Translations under genes and position numbers: made by a program
Origin: Aureobasidium sp. EXF-3400
Taxonomy: Eukaryota > Ascomycota > Dothideomycetes > Dothideales > Saccotheciaceae
Reading direction: 5' to 3'
Length of the DNA stretch: 64,000 nt
Assembly (NCBI GenBank): GCA_024195585.1
Contig: SWBL01000005.1
Coordinates: 62,001-126,000, forward strand
Notes under the pieces: model-generated
Database searches by the model: none
What the model saw: only the letters and a program-made list of their open reading frames with translations
Told to the model about the DNA's origin: nothing
Shown here: positions 31,116 through 41,160 of the stretch, piece after piece
Position numbering within the stretch: the first letter of the stretch is position 1
Layout: the number at the start of each line of letters is the position of its first letter

Positions 31116-32135
31116 ATGGAGCACTACAAACCTCATTCTGGCTCGACATTCGAGGGTTACTACTCAAAGTTCCGATTGCCATCCGGCGCACATCTGGCAT
31201 TGATCGTCTGCACAGTGCCGCAAGCTAACGAGCGACCTCACAACATCACTTTCACCTATGTACCGGAAGAAGACGTGACCAAATGCTTCCAACGCGAGGT
31301 CTTTGTCAACGATCTGAAGATGTTTAATGGAGAGGGCGACATAGCATTTGAGCAGCATTGGAAGGGAGGCTATGTCAAGGTCCACAACGACTCAACGACT
31401 GAGTATTGCATTGACCATCTCGAGGACGAGGGCTTCAGCTTCAAAGGCAAGACAACTAGCCGTACACCTTGGATGCCCGACATGGATACTCCAGAAGGTG
31501 CACTCGTCTACCTCCCTCTCCCTCTGCATTGGCACGTGCACTCAGTTGCTTCGGACTGCGAGTTCGAGATGAAGATCAACAACTACGATTTGCCTGAAGA
31601 AGATAAGAAGGGCGTCGCATCTGTCCACCAAGAAAAGAACTGGGCCAACAGCTTCCCTTCAGCTCACCACTGGGTCCAAGCCCGCGACGGCGACCGCGGT
31701 ATCTGCATCGCTGGAGGTGAGATTCTTGGTATGGAAGCTTACCTTCTGGGCTACCACGCCAGCGATCCAAAGTACAACATGACCTTCCGTCCTCCCTTCG
31801 CCGTGAAAGCTGCTGGTATCGCTCCATTCATGAGCGTCGAACACAGCTGGGATACGCGCACCTTCGAGCTCAGCATTCAAAGCTTCACGCAGAAGATTGT
31901 GGTTTCGGCGAGAGCACCCATCGGCCAATTCTTTACACTGAGCTCACCGTTCCCGGATGGTCATCGTCTCAACTTCTTGGCTGAAAGTTTCCGCGCCACT
32001 ATCAATGTCAAGGTGTACCACGCTGGTGTGCTAGGTCCTTGGGAGTTCGTACACGAGGACAACTTTGAGAATGGCAGTCTTGAGTTTGGCGCTGGATACT
32101 ACCCTCCTGCGGGTAAGGAGGATCGCTTTTACTGA
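31116..32135 (+). CDS. Tocopherol-cyclase-like / lipocalin-like (AttH-type) protein
   Basis: A single exon encodes 339 residues. The sequence has the twin beta-barrel pattern of the tocopherol-cyclase/AttH family: an N-terminal FEGYYSKFRLPSGAHLALIV, HWHVHSVASDCEFE, the signature EKNWANSFPSAHHWVQA near residues 173-190, then alternating beta strands to a GPWEFVHEDNF end. In plants this family closes the chromanol ring of vitamin E; fungi do not make tocopherol, so the substrate here is unknown. No signal peptide or membrane segment is seen, and the protein is probably soluble and cytoplasmic. The start is the first ATG in the frame, and the family-like first strand follows at once. It neighbours a carboxylesterase on the same strand; a joint lipid-modifying role is possible but unsupported. 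Confidence 0.82.
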   Translation: MEHYKPHSGSTFEGYYSKFRLPSGAHLALIVCTVPQANERPHNITFTYVPEEDVTKCFQREVFVNDLKMFNGEGDIAFEQHWKGGYVKVHNDSTTEYCIDHLEDEGFSFKGKTTSRTPWMPDMDTPEGALVYLPLPLHWHVHSVASDCEFEMKINNYDLPEEDKKGVASVHQEKNWANSFPSAHHWVQARDGDRGICIAGGEILGMEAYLLGYHASDPKYNMTFRPPFAVKAAGIAPFMSVEHSWDTRTFELSIQSFTQKIVVSARAPIGQFFTLSSPFPDGHRLNFLAESFRATINVKVYHAGVLGPWEFVHEDNFENGSLEFGAGYYPPAGKEDRFY

Positions 32136-32857
32136 GTATGCGTTTGCCTAGTCTTTGATTCTCTGTTCAGCGAGCATCTTACTTTCTGTATAAACGGCTG
32201 CATCTCATAATGAAATCACAGGTTCACGATTGAACAAATGAATTTCGGGACAAATAGCAGTGAGAGTGATTGCCAAGGTCTAGATACTTCCGCTCGACCG
32301 AATCATCTAGTTTCAATCTCTGGCCCGAGCGCTTAGCCGATACTGTAGACAGGGTGGTACCCTCGACTACAATTTTGGATGCCAACATGCATACACCTCG
32401 CCGTACCACGTTCCAATAACCTCTGAGAAGCACCAAAATACGCTCAGCGTCATTTCGTTCCATATGCCGATCTCTGTCGTGCTGAAGTACTCGTTATGAG
32501 GCAGTATCCGTCTTTGTCTACAGTTCTGTCAAATCATCTCGATGTGCTAACGCAAAAGGTATTTATATCAAGCAATTTCCGTGTGCTAATCGGTATCTTC
32601 GTGATCTATACTACTGATGCGATGCCTGATTCCGAGGCTGATTATAGTGTTAGAGAATGTGTTCACTGCTTTTAACAGCAGCGAACGATTCGAATCACAG
32701 GCAAGATGTCAGGACGATGATGGACAGGGTGACTATGAGACTTCGACATTTCAGCTGAATGAGCCCCACACCCCACCACCCCACATGTCAAATGGGGGGC
32801 AGTATAAGAGCGACCAACCTCCGGCTCCAAGATGCCCTGAAGACAATAAAAGGTAAT
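32136..32857. other. Intergenic: promoter of the carboxylesterase
   Basis: Contains a TATA-like element at 32801-32807 upstream of the carboxylesterase. The rest holds the 3' flank of the previous gene; no gene is supported. Confidence 0.55.
32801..32807 (+). promoter_or_regulatory. TATA-like box of the carboxylesterase gene
   Basis: GTATAAGAG stands about 55 bases before the ATG at 32858 and 42 bases after the ATG at 32759. If functional, transcription would start after the upstream ATG, favouring the downstream start. Confidence 0.45.
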
Positions 32858-34351
32858 ATGCCGGAGCTCAAGCACGAGGAACTCGACGCTACCTTCGTTG
32901 GTACAAATCTCAAATCTTGCTCACAGTACCGAGGGATCAGATATGGAACCATCAACAAGAGATTCGAACAACCAACATTGAAAGCCAACTGGAATGGAGA
33001 AAGAGTCGATTGTCAGCGATGGGGACCAAGGTGCCCGCAAAACAAATATGATATCGGCCATCTTCTTCGAGCTCCAAAGGGCGAAATGTTCTATGACGAG
33101 ACCGAGGACGAATTTCAATGCTTGAATCTAGATATCACTGTTCCTGCCGATACGCCAAGAGATGCACGACTGCCTGTTATGATCTGGATTCATGGTGGCT
33201 CTCAAATTGTCAGTTTTGGAAATGGCGCGAGCAAAGCTGGAGATACGACCAGGATCGTAGAAGAGTCAGCTCAACACTCGAAGCCGATGATTGTGGTATC
33301 TGTTCAATACCGACTGAACATGTTCCATGTTGGAGACGGCAACGGCAACAAGAACCTCGGTTTCAAAGATCAGCAGTTGGCTATCCACTGGGTCCATCAA
33401 TATATCGCTGGATTTGGTGGTGATCCCGACCAAATGACACTTGTTGGAGAGAGTGCCGGAGCTGTTTTTGTACATGGGTTGATTGTGGGCGGAGCTCCTG
33501 TCAAGCGTGGTGTTCTCATGTCTGGCTCTTTACATATGTCACCCCCACAACCAGAAGGCAAAGCAAAGAGTATGCTTATAGACCCGGTACTCGCAAAACT
33601 AAAAGCAAAAGGATACACTTCTCTTAAGGAAGCTACAGTACAAGCATTACTAGAAGCACAAGCTGAGATACCGATACCTTCAGTGTTTCTCCAGGACGAT
33701 ATATGCTTCGAGAATTGGCAAGAAAACACAGGCAACATCGAAGAGCTGGTGATCGGAGATTGCGAATTCGAGTCAGTCCTCTGGCGTAACGGTGTCGAAG
33801 CAATGTCAGCAGAACAAATTGTTGAATGTTTTGATCAAGCCGGAACTTCCAGCAATCAGTTGAAGGAACTTTATCACATCAACAAGTCGCGAGCACCGCA
33901 ATGCAGACATGGTGCAATGGACTTTATGAACGACATGCGTTTTGCACTACCAGTATCACTGGTCATGAACAGGTATACGAGAGAGGGAAAGAAGGCATAC
34001 AGATACTTGTTCGACCAAGCAAATCCGTGGCAGGCTTCATCCCGGGCACACCATGCGGTTGATATAATCTACCTCTTTGGCGGGTTCGACATGACAATGA
34101 ACCCATCAGCCGAAGAGCTTGGCGAAGAGATGAGGAGACGGTTCATTTGGTTCATCAATGGAGAAGCACCATGGACGATACACAAGACCATGGCATTTGG
34201 ACCGTTGGGAGACACTAGAGAGATTGATGATAGAGGGGTTGCAGCTCGCAGACGCACACGACAGATGGAGGAGATCAAGAAGCTTGAGGCTAGTGACGTG
34301 GCTGCGGCATTTGGCAGCCTTGCAGCTGGAAGAATCAGCCTGCACAACTAG
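32858..34351 (+). CDS. Type-B carboxylesterase/lipase family protein
   Basis: About 497 residues from the ATG at 32858. Alpha/beta-hydrolase of the carboxylesterase type-B family, which hydrolyses esters. Seen are LKHEEL-to-YRGIRYG at the N terminus, the oxyanion region MIWIHGGS, VVSVQYRLN, the nucleophile elbow GESAG (Ser about residue 199), an acidic GDCEFES segment and a C-terminal HHAVDIIYLFGGF with the probable catalytic His. There is no signal peptide, so it is likely intracellular, unlike many secreted members. Length is on the short side of the family. An in-frame ATG at 32759 would add 33 residues of unlike sequence; a TATA-like box between the two ATGs supports the shorter form. Substrate unknown. 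Confidence 0.85.
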   Translation: MPELKHEELDATFVGTNLKSCSQYRGIRYGTINKRFEQPTLKANWNGERVDCQRWGPRCPQNKYDIGHLLRAPKGEMFYDETEDEFQCLNLDITVPADTPRDARLPVMIWIHGGSQIVSFGNGASKAGDTTRIVEESAQHSKPMIVVSVQYRLNMFHVGDGNGNKNLGFKDQQLAIHWVHQYIAGFGGDPDQMTLVGESAGAVFVHGLIVGGAPVKRGVLMSGSLHMSPPQPEGKAKSMLIDPVLAKLKAKGYTSLKEATVQALLEAQAEIPIPSVFLQDDICFENWQENTGNIEELVIGDCEFESVLWRNGVEAMSAEQIVECFDQAGTSSNQLKELYHINKSRAPQCRHGAMDFMNDMRFALPVSLVMNRYTREGKKAYRYLFDQANPWQASSRAHHAVDIIYLFGGFDMTMNPSAEELGEEMRRRFIWFINGEAPWTIHKTMAFGPLGDTREIDDRGVAARRRTRQMEEIKKLEASDVAAAFGSLAAGRISLHN

Positions 34352-35541
34352 AGATACTTGTAGCGTTCACGATCGAGCCAGGATAGCTGCAATACATCAG
34401 GCCATAAGATCGCAGCGCAGGCCCCGCTCGTGCTGTGTAGCGTGCGTCCATCGAGATGCAGTTATGCTTGGCCATGAGGTTGCAGATACGAAAAGACGCA
34501 ACGAGAACCAATTCAAAGTTTGTGTTGGTTGCTACAATACAAAGCTTAGCAGAGATGTTGGTCTTTTGATGCGTTTTCGACCAACAACGTGACAGAATGG
34601 ATCTGATCAGCCATGAGAGACCCTTGCTTCCACCATGTCTAACGACCACACATGCATGTCAGATGCACGTCAATGCACGTGAGTAACTTCCAAGACAACC
34701 GGACCATCATCTGGCGGTAGGGATATCTTTGGATACTACAGCCTGTAACCTGATGAGCAACATAGCTAATCAGCAATCGCCTAGGCACAAAGACTTGCAG
34801 TACGAGGACAGCATAGTGACAATGCGGTCTTGTCCCCCGCTCTCATGTCCGTCGCCCCGCCGCTCTTACTATATACCAATCTAGTTGGTTGTCGTCGAAG
34901 TTCGGCAGCATCTTGAACTGGCGTCTGCTCGCGAGCCGACCACTGCCGCTGTCTGCCCCTCACGAAAAGCAGCCGCTTGTTCTTGTTACAACTCGGCTCG
35001 GCTTGTCGCGTTCACCGAAGGCCCGTGACAACCGCGACTAAGCTCGGAAAAAAGCGCAAGCAAACGCCTGCCTCGAAAGTTGCAAACCACTCTGACGGCC
35101 TGACGGTTGATTTTTTTCCCATTCGCTTCTGCGGCCCGAACAAAGTGACGGACGGAGCTCGCTGTTTGTTCGCCTTCATCTGGAGTCTGGTTCTATTCTT
35201 CTCTCGCTTGCCCAAAGTCTTCTCAGCTTGGAATTCCTGTCTCAATTTCGACCGAGCTCTTTACGTGTGCGAAGCCAACGCCTGCTGTGCCGCGTCGCAT
35301 TTGGAGCCTGTCACCCAACACCGCCAACTCAGACTCCCGACTGACGTCCTCTGTCAGCCTGCGCCTGTCCTCGTCCGAGCCTGAGTCGATTGTCCTGGTG
35401 TATATCGTGCGGGGAGGTCGTCCTTGAACCTTCCCGGACAAGTTGAGACTGCGCGACAGCTCTCAACTACTCTCTTTGGAACTGCCCAACTGGGCCACAA
35501 GACAAGCTTAGAACACGACGAGAGAAATCTCTGACTCAGCC
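34352..35541. other. Long upstream region of the LARP1-like gene
   Basis: Nearly 1.2 kb with the carboxylesterase 3' flank and the promoter and probably long leader of the LARP1-like gene. The last 500 bases are C/T-rich, as in leaders of highly expressed fungal genes. TATATA occurs at 34870-34875. TGACTCA at 35532-35538 lies within the leader, too close to the ATG to read as a promoter site. No gene is supported. Confidence 0.55.
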
Positions 35542-38277
35542 ATGTCTTTTTCATACGCACAAGCAGCCAAGGGCCGCTCTTCAGCAAAAGCATCCGGCAC
35601 AGCGACGCCATCCTCTAACTCAGTAGCCGAAGATGCTCATGGTCTGTCAGTTGACTCAAAGATCGATGGTCATGCAGGAGGAGATACGTCCAGCGTCACA
35701 TCGGCTAACAACAACGACGATGGCTCGTCCACGCCCAACAGAGCCTCTTCTGAGTCAACATGGGACACCAAGTCGCAGAACTCTGATCGCCCAGCTAAAG
35801 CAGATGGTACCGAGTCTAAGACTGAAGCAGCCGACGCCAAAGGAGAGACATCCAAGCAACAGAAACCCAAGCTCCGCGATGCCCCTCCACCGACCGTGAA
35901 CATCTGGCAGCAGAGAGCGTCGACCATGACTCACGCTAAGCCAACACCATCGACCCACTCCACCATCAACGGCAAGCAGGAGAGAAAAGCCGAGAAGGCG
36001 AAGAACACAGATGCAAAGAAGCCTGTTGCTGCCAGTACGAGAAATCGTGAGCAACGTCAGACCGCAGAGGTTCCCAAGTCTCGCGTAAATGCTTCAGCTC
36101 TTCCGCCGACCAGCGATGTTGCCTGGCCTACCATGGAGACTGCTCGTGAGGAGGAACGCAAGAAGACACAAGTGCAAGAAGAAAGGGCTCCAAAGGAGAC
36201 TAGCAATGCACCGAGTACCAAGAAGACCGAATGGGTTAACATGCCTTATGTGCCTACAGCTGTCTTTGAAACGACTTTGCCCACCAGGGGAGCCCCTCGC
36301 CCTACTCGTGGAGGTGCACGTGGTGGAAGCAACCTGACTGGTCGTACGACTTATCAGAACGGCCAAAATGGAGAAAAGCCCGTGTCGAAGTCTGCAGATG
36401 CTACCCAGGAACAGATTTCCGCCGCAAATGCCGAGGCAGACCGGGAATCTATGCCTCCTCCACCTAAGCCTGTCAAGGTCGAAGACTCCAAGGATACCTC
36501 GACCAACGGCGTATCTCACGAAGGTCCTGCCACTAACGGTGTTCCCAAACGTCATCCCTCCGCTCGTCGCAACAAGTCTCCTCGCAAGTTTGAGACGACT
36601 GGTCGCCGCCAGTCTGCCGCTTCCATCAACGCTGATGCTCTCAACGGAACTCACACTGAGGCTACAAAGATTGCCAACAAGGAGCGCACCTTTGACAATC
36701 CTCCGCCGTTCCGCGAGACCAAGGGAGGCAAGCGTGGAAGAGGTGGCCACCGTGGCGGCCTCAGCAACGGCCACTTCTCTTCTCAAAACTACGCCAATGG
36801 CTTCCCTGGCGATTTCACCCCTTCAGCTCCTTCGTTCCCTCCTCGCGGCGGTCATTACCCTCAGCAGAGCCGTGGTGGCTTCCGCGGAGGTATGCGCTCG
36901 CAATCCATTCCTTTCGATTATGGCCGTGGTCAGTACCCTGGCTACCCTATGATGGTTCCCCAGGGCTACATGCCTGATTACTACGGTGGCTACATGGCAC
37001 CTGTCCCTGCTTACCAACCTGGTGCAGAGCAGATGTACCTTGTCCCCGCAATCTCACAGCAAATTGAGTACTACTTCTCCTTGGATAACCTGGTCAAGGA
37101 CACTTTCTTCCGCAAACACATGGACTCTCAGGGATTCGTCTTCCTGACCTTTGTCGCTGACTTCAACAGACTGAAGTCTTTGACCACAGATTACGAGCTT
37201 CTGAAATATGTCTGCCTCAACTCACCAAACATCGAACTACGCACTGGACAAGATGGAAAGGATCGTCTACGAAAGGCTGGCGATTGGGAGATGTGGGTTC
37301 TGCCCATGGCCGAGCGTGATCCTTCTGCTCAGAATGACGGCCCAGTATCGTTTGAGCGCCCTCCTGTTCCACACATTGGAATGGTTGCACCTTTCTACCC
37401 AGGTGGTATGGAACAATTTGCTGAGAACGCTGGTTTCGAGGAGTTCAGAGGCCGCCAAGCCAAGTCGCCTCACCGTGAGAATGGCTTGTCGCCTCTAGGC
37501 AGCTACTTCATCCCTGCCGAGGACATGGGCGGTGAGCCAGACAACTTTCCTAATACACAAATTGACAACTTGACTGTTGTCGTCCGCAAGCATGAGGAAG
37601 CTCCTCGTCGTGCCCCATACCACACTGCAGGATCCAGAACCTTCTCGGATGGATCCATTGACTCGAAGAACATCTATGAGGAAGTTCAAAAGACAAAGGT
37701 TCAGGAGAAGAAGCCCCAGACCAATGACTCAGAGCAGCAAGGCGTTATCAATGGTGACACGACAGCTGCAGCTGATGGTCCTGCAGTGACGCTGTTCTGG
37801 GTTAAGGATCAGAACTCGCCTGTCGATACCCTTCCCGAGGATACGACACATGAGATGTACAGCCACCTCCGCGGCAAGGCCCTGTCGCAGCGTGAAGTTG
37901 CAGCCACAGGCACTTGTCCTTATGACATGGACGTTCTTTACCAGTTCTGGTCGCACTTCCTGATTCGCAACTTCAACTCGAGCATGTACGCCGAGTTCCG
38001 TCATCTTGCCTTTGCCGACGCTGCTCAGCGTCACAATTCTACTGGTATTGCCAACCTTATCAAGTACTACAGTGAGGCATTGGCCAGCCAGATCCCCATC
38101 CGCCAGCGTGTGGGACGTCACTTCATCGAGCTTCTCCAGTCTGAGAAGGCTGGTGGTGAGCGTGTAGCTTTCAACCAGCTTCGTGAATCATGGCGAAGCA
38201 CTTCATTCAATGTCAACAACCGCAAGAAGTTCGGCGACATGATCGATGCTGACCTCAAGGCCGAGCTTGAGGCATAA
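35542..38277 (+). CDS. La-motif RNA-binding protein, LARP1-like (Sro9/Slf1 relative)
   Basis: A single exon encodes 911 residues. Residues 1-480 are disordered, with Ser/Ala/Lys-rich and Arg/Gly-rich (RGG-like, around 385-455) segments that may bind RNA. The La motif lies at about 495-580 (AISQQIEYYFSLDNLVKDTFFRKHMDSQGF and on to LLKYVCLNSPNIELR). The C terminus (about 785-870) has the DM15/LARP1 helical repeats: CPYDMDVLYQFWSHFLIRNFN, MYAEFRHLAFADA and GRHFIELLQSE. In animals DM15 binds the mRNA cap of 5'-TOP transcripts. The combination of La motif and DM15 identifies a LARP1-type translation regulator acting in the cytoplasm; budding yeast Sro9/Slf1 are La-motif relatives. Start ATG has MSFSYAQAAKG, a common opening in fungal orthologues. 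Confidence 0.9.
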   Translation: MSFSYAQAAKGRSSAKASGTATPSSNSVAEDAHGLSVDSKIDGHAGGDTSSVTSANNNDDGSSTPNRASSESTWDTKSQNSDRPAKADGTESKTEAADAKGETSKQQKPKLRDAPPPTVNIWQQRASTMTHAKPTPSTHSTINGKQERKAEKAKNTDAKKPVAASTRNREQRQTAEVPKSRVNASALPPTSDVAWPTMETAREEERKKTQVQEERAPKETSNAPSTKKTEWVNMPYVPTAVFETTLPTRGAPRPTRGGARGGSNLTGRTTYQNGQNGEKPVSKSADATQEQISAANAEADRESMPPPPKPVKVEDSKDTSTNGVSHEGPATNGVPKRHPSARRNKSPRKFETTGRRQSAASINADALNGTHTEATKIANKERTFDNPPPFRETKGGKRGRGGHRGGLSNGHFSSQNYANGFPGDFTPSAPSFPPRGGHYPQQSRGGFRGGMRSQSIPFDYGRGQYPGYPMMVPQGYMPDYYGGYMAPVPAYQPGAEQMYLVPAISQQIEYYFSLDNLVKDTFFRKHMDSQGFVFLTFVADFNRLKSLTTDYELLKYVCLNSPNIELRTGQDGKDRLRKAGDWEMWVLPMAERDPSAQNDGPVSFERPPVPHIGMVAPFYPGGMEQFAENAGFEEFRGRQAKSPHRENGLSPLGSYFIPAEDMGGEPDNFPNTQIDNLTVVVRKHEEAPRRAPYHTAGSRTFSDGSIDSKNIYEEVQKTKVQEKKPQTNDSEQQGVINGDTTAAADGPAVTLFWVKDQNSPVDTLPEDTTHEMYSHLRGKALSQREVAATGTCPYDMDVLYQFWSHFLIRNFNSSMYAEFRHLAFADAAQRHNSTGIANLIKYYSEALASQIPIRQRVGRHFIELLQSEKAGGERVAFNQLRESWRSTSFNVNNRKKFGDMIDADLKAELEA

Positions 38278-38980
38278 TCTTTTTTTCACTTCAATTGTTT
38301 TTGTTTTTCAAAAAGTCACATATGCTAGGGGCGTTATTGGGGGCGTTTATTCGAGCATGGGACAAAAGCCGGCGATAGATTATCTTCCAGCATGGGTGGG
38401 CAAAAAAGGCGCATCTTTGTGCTTCACCAAAAGCAACGTTTAGCTGCAGGAATGGGTCGGGAGATGGGTTGTTGTTGTTGATTGCTTTCTTTGCACACAC
38501 GCCGACATGGTTAATTCTTCCCTGGTCATGTATTTCCTTCTGCTTCTTTCTCTTTTTCTTTCTTCTTCTTCTCTCTCTCTCTCTTGATGCCCTTTTCATT
38601 TTTCTTCTGTTTTCATCTGATGTCGTTTCTCAAGCTGCACTTCGCCCTGTTGCATTTGGGCAAGATTGCTGTTGGCAGGAATAGAAGGAGAATATGGGGC
38701 AGAAAAGCTATGTTTATGATCTGTAAATACACAAAACCACCGCTCCATTAGAATGTCTCGTCGATCTGAAGGTGCAGCACTTGATGTGAAGATTGAATGA
38801 GATTCGGTTGGACCCTTGAGACAGGCAAGATAAGATGTTTGATGTTGGCGTTATCTCCCGCAGTCGCCACCCGCCTGCGCCACCTCTCCCCGCGTTTTGG
38901 CCATGACTACTACTTAGGCAGCCGCTTTCCATCATTCTCCCTCTTCCGTCCACAGGTCTGCTTGACGAATCACATTCACC
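38278..38980. other. Intergenic, with a CT-rich tract
   Basis: The LARP1-like 3' flank and the next gene's upstream region. A low-complexity pyrimidine tract at 38535-38585 includes (CT)7. No gene is supported. Confidence 0.55.
38535..38585 (+). repeat. Pyrimidine low-complexity tract with (CT)7
   Basis: About 50 bases are almost only C and T and end in seven CT units. It lies in the LARP1-like 3' flank. Confidence 0.7.
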
Positions 38981-40300
38981 ATGCCGCCCCTAGCAGGCTA
39001 CTGGCATAGTCTCTTGACGAGGCATGTCAAAACATGGAAAGCAGCCGCCAAACAAGTCCAGAAAATCGTACAGAGCAAAGCAGCCCAGTCCGCACGTTCC
39101 GAACTCGAGCCTGTCCTGGTCCGCAGCTCCGTACGACAGCCACTTCACCCTGCTGCTCGCATCAGACAGCATCAGAGCCGCTGGTTCAGTAGCTCTTCAC
39201 GTTCCACTTTCAAGGACACTGTTCGTCGCTTCACCTCAATTGCCGAGCAATCGTCAGGACACCAGTACAAGCGTAGCGCTCTGCCCAAATCCACCGTTGG
39301 CAACGCCGTCATCCGTCACTCTGGCCGCGCTCCTTTCGCCTCGACTTTGCGACCCAATCTTACTGGAGGCACTCTTGGACGCACATCCGGAGGATACTCG
39401 CTCGGAGGAGGTCGTGTTGGAGGCCAGAGATATTTCTCCCACGGTCCTGCCAGCCAAGCGCAAGTTGTTCAGAACGTTTCTCAGGCTGTCCGTGCCTTCT
39501 TCGTATCCGGAAACAAGGCTCAGTTCAACGGTGTCAACCCGCGTGGAGAGAAGTCATACAAGACCGTCACCGCCACTCAGGACGACACCGCTAAGAAGCT
39601 GCGTTCGCTGCCTAAGCAGACTCCTGGCTCTTACATTTCCTTCCCCATCAACCCCACCATCACGGCATTGACCTCTCTGGATGCTGTTGCCGGCTACGCC
39701 GATGCCGAGCACGTAAACTCTGACGGTCTCCTCGATGGCCTCACTGTTGACTTCTCTCGCTCGCTCAAGGACTTGACCGCTGTCCTCAGTGATCTTAGCA
39801 AGCTCTCAAATTTGGGTGATCTGCCTATTACATATCAAGGTTCATCGCTGCGCATCCATTTCCCTGGCTGCGATGCCGAGACCGTCAACAGATTGCGTGA
39901 CGAACTGCAAATCCAGCGAGGCATCACTGTTCAGGATGAGGACTTTGATGACTTTGTCGGTTCTGAGATCGCCTTGCTGTTCCCTTTCGCTCCAAGTACA
40001 CAAGAGTCCGAGAGTGGTAGCGAGTTCTACGAATCCCCCTCTGCAAGCCGTAGTCGACCTATTGAATGGCAGACTATGATAACGCCTTCCGAGAGCAGTT
40101 GTGGTCGCGAGTTGTCAATGAAGTCGGACACTTTATCAGAAATGGACTTTGAATTTGACAGCCCGGCTATGGCCTCGGACTACGAGTCGCTACACTACTC
40201 TAGCTCTGGCGATCGTGAAGATGCTCAAAGTCCTCTCGAATACCAAAACTTCGAAGGCATTTATAGATTCATTGAGCAGTGCGACTCGCACCGGCAATGA
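38981..40300 (+). CDS. Conserved-looking fungal protein, probably mitochondrial, function unknown
   Basis: A single exon encodes 439 residues. Residues 1-150 are rich in Arg, Ser, Gln and Gly with few acidic residues, and include HQSRWFSSSSRSTFKDTVRRF and RYFSHGPASQAQVVQNVSQAVRAFF, which look like presequence and mature start. An ordered region at about 200-335 contains TPGSYISFPINPTITALTSLD, FPGCDAETVNRLRDELQIQRG and GSEIALLFPFAP. The last 100 residues are acidic and Ser-rich, without an ordered look. I do not recognise a characterised family and give no function. The mitochondrial location is inferred only from composition and the RWFSS pattern. The start is the first ATG and no intron is required. 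Confidence 0.75.
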   Translation: MPPLAGYWHSLLTRHVKTWKAAAKQVQKIVQSKAAQSARSELEPVLVRSSVRQPLHPAARIRQHQSRWFSSSSRSTFKDTVRRFTSIAEQSSGHQYKRSALPKSTVGNAVIRHSGRAPFASTLRPNLTGGTLGRTSGGYSLGGGRVGGQRYFSHGPASQAQVVQNVSQAVRAFFVSGNKAQFNGVNPRGEKSYKTVTATQDDTAKKLRSLPKQTPGSYISFPINPTITALTSLDAVAGYADAEHVNSDGLLDGLTVDFSRSLKDLTAVLSDLSKLSNLGDLPITYQGSSLRIHFPGCDAETVNRLRDELQIQRGITVQDEDFDDFVGSEIALLFPFAPSTQESESGSEFYESPSASRSRPIEWQTMITPSESSCGRELSMKSDTLSEMDFEFDSPAMASDYESLHYSSSGDREDAQSPLEYQNFEGIYRFIEQCDSHRQ

Positions 40301-41160
40301 AAAGGATGAGCCTATCCTGCCCACTCACCTATTTCTCGGTTAAGACTGTCATGATACTATACCCTTGGCGTTGGCCTCATTGATGTTTTTCTTTATTGTT
40401 TTTCTCGTTACTCGGAGCGCACCTACATAGTGACCGTAATCAAATACATTTGCACCGTTTATCAGTACCTCGTATTCACAATGCCATCTGACCAAATTGG
40501 AAAAAAGGATTACGCCATGCAAGCCAAAGAATCTCGTGAGTTCATCGACTCGGGCCTTATTCGGAAAACTGTCAAAAAAGCGATATATTAAAAATCAATA
40601 TATAAGATCCGCTCCCGAGTTCTCCCCCCTCAGTGTCGCTTTTTTTCTGGGGACCATTGTATGGGGCTCTTTCTATCTCGCTTACATCCTCCTACTAGGT
40701 AGACGATCTCTCAACATTCCATTTTGTCTTTTGGATCTTCTTGCTCTTTGCATCTCTCTGCATCTGGTGCGGTACCGCATTATGCTTGGCGAACCCACGA
40801 AGGTCGTGGGTACATGCGTAAATGCATGTGTTGTAGATCTTCTGTTCTGGTTGAACAATGCGATGGTCAATGCAGGGAGCGTGCATCGTCTTTGCATCAA
40901 TCAAGCATTTTACATCATGTCTTCCGGAATGGGGACTCAAATGTTATCCGTATGGGTTACTTGTATGTATATATATTCACAACCCTGATTACGATGGACC
41001 GCTAGAGAAGGAGTGCATGTCAATATGCTTGGGAAGAGAAAGCGGATGTTGTATGCAAAGCACTGACGAGTCAGGCAATAGCTGTAGAAAAGATATAGCT
41101 GCATAAGATGTTCTAATTCATGATGTTCTATTTCAAAGTCTAGCAATTGAGAGTAGTCAA
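40301..41160. other. Intergenic between convergent genes
   Basis: About 860 bases with both 3' flanks. A/T-rich patches occur near 40580-40610. No supported gene or RNA. Confidence 0.6.

Noticed and set aside
35532..35538. TGACTCA before the LARP1-like gene as a CPC1 promoter site
   Set aside because: It is only a few bases from the start codon, so within the transcribed leader.
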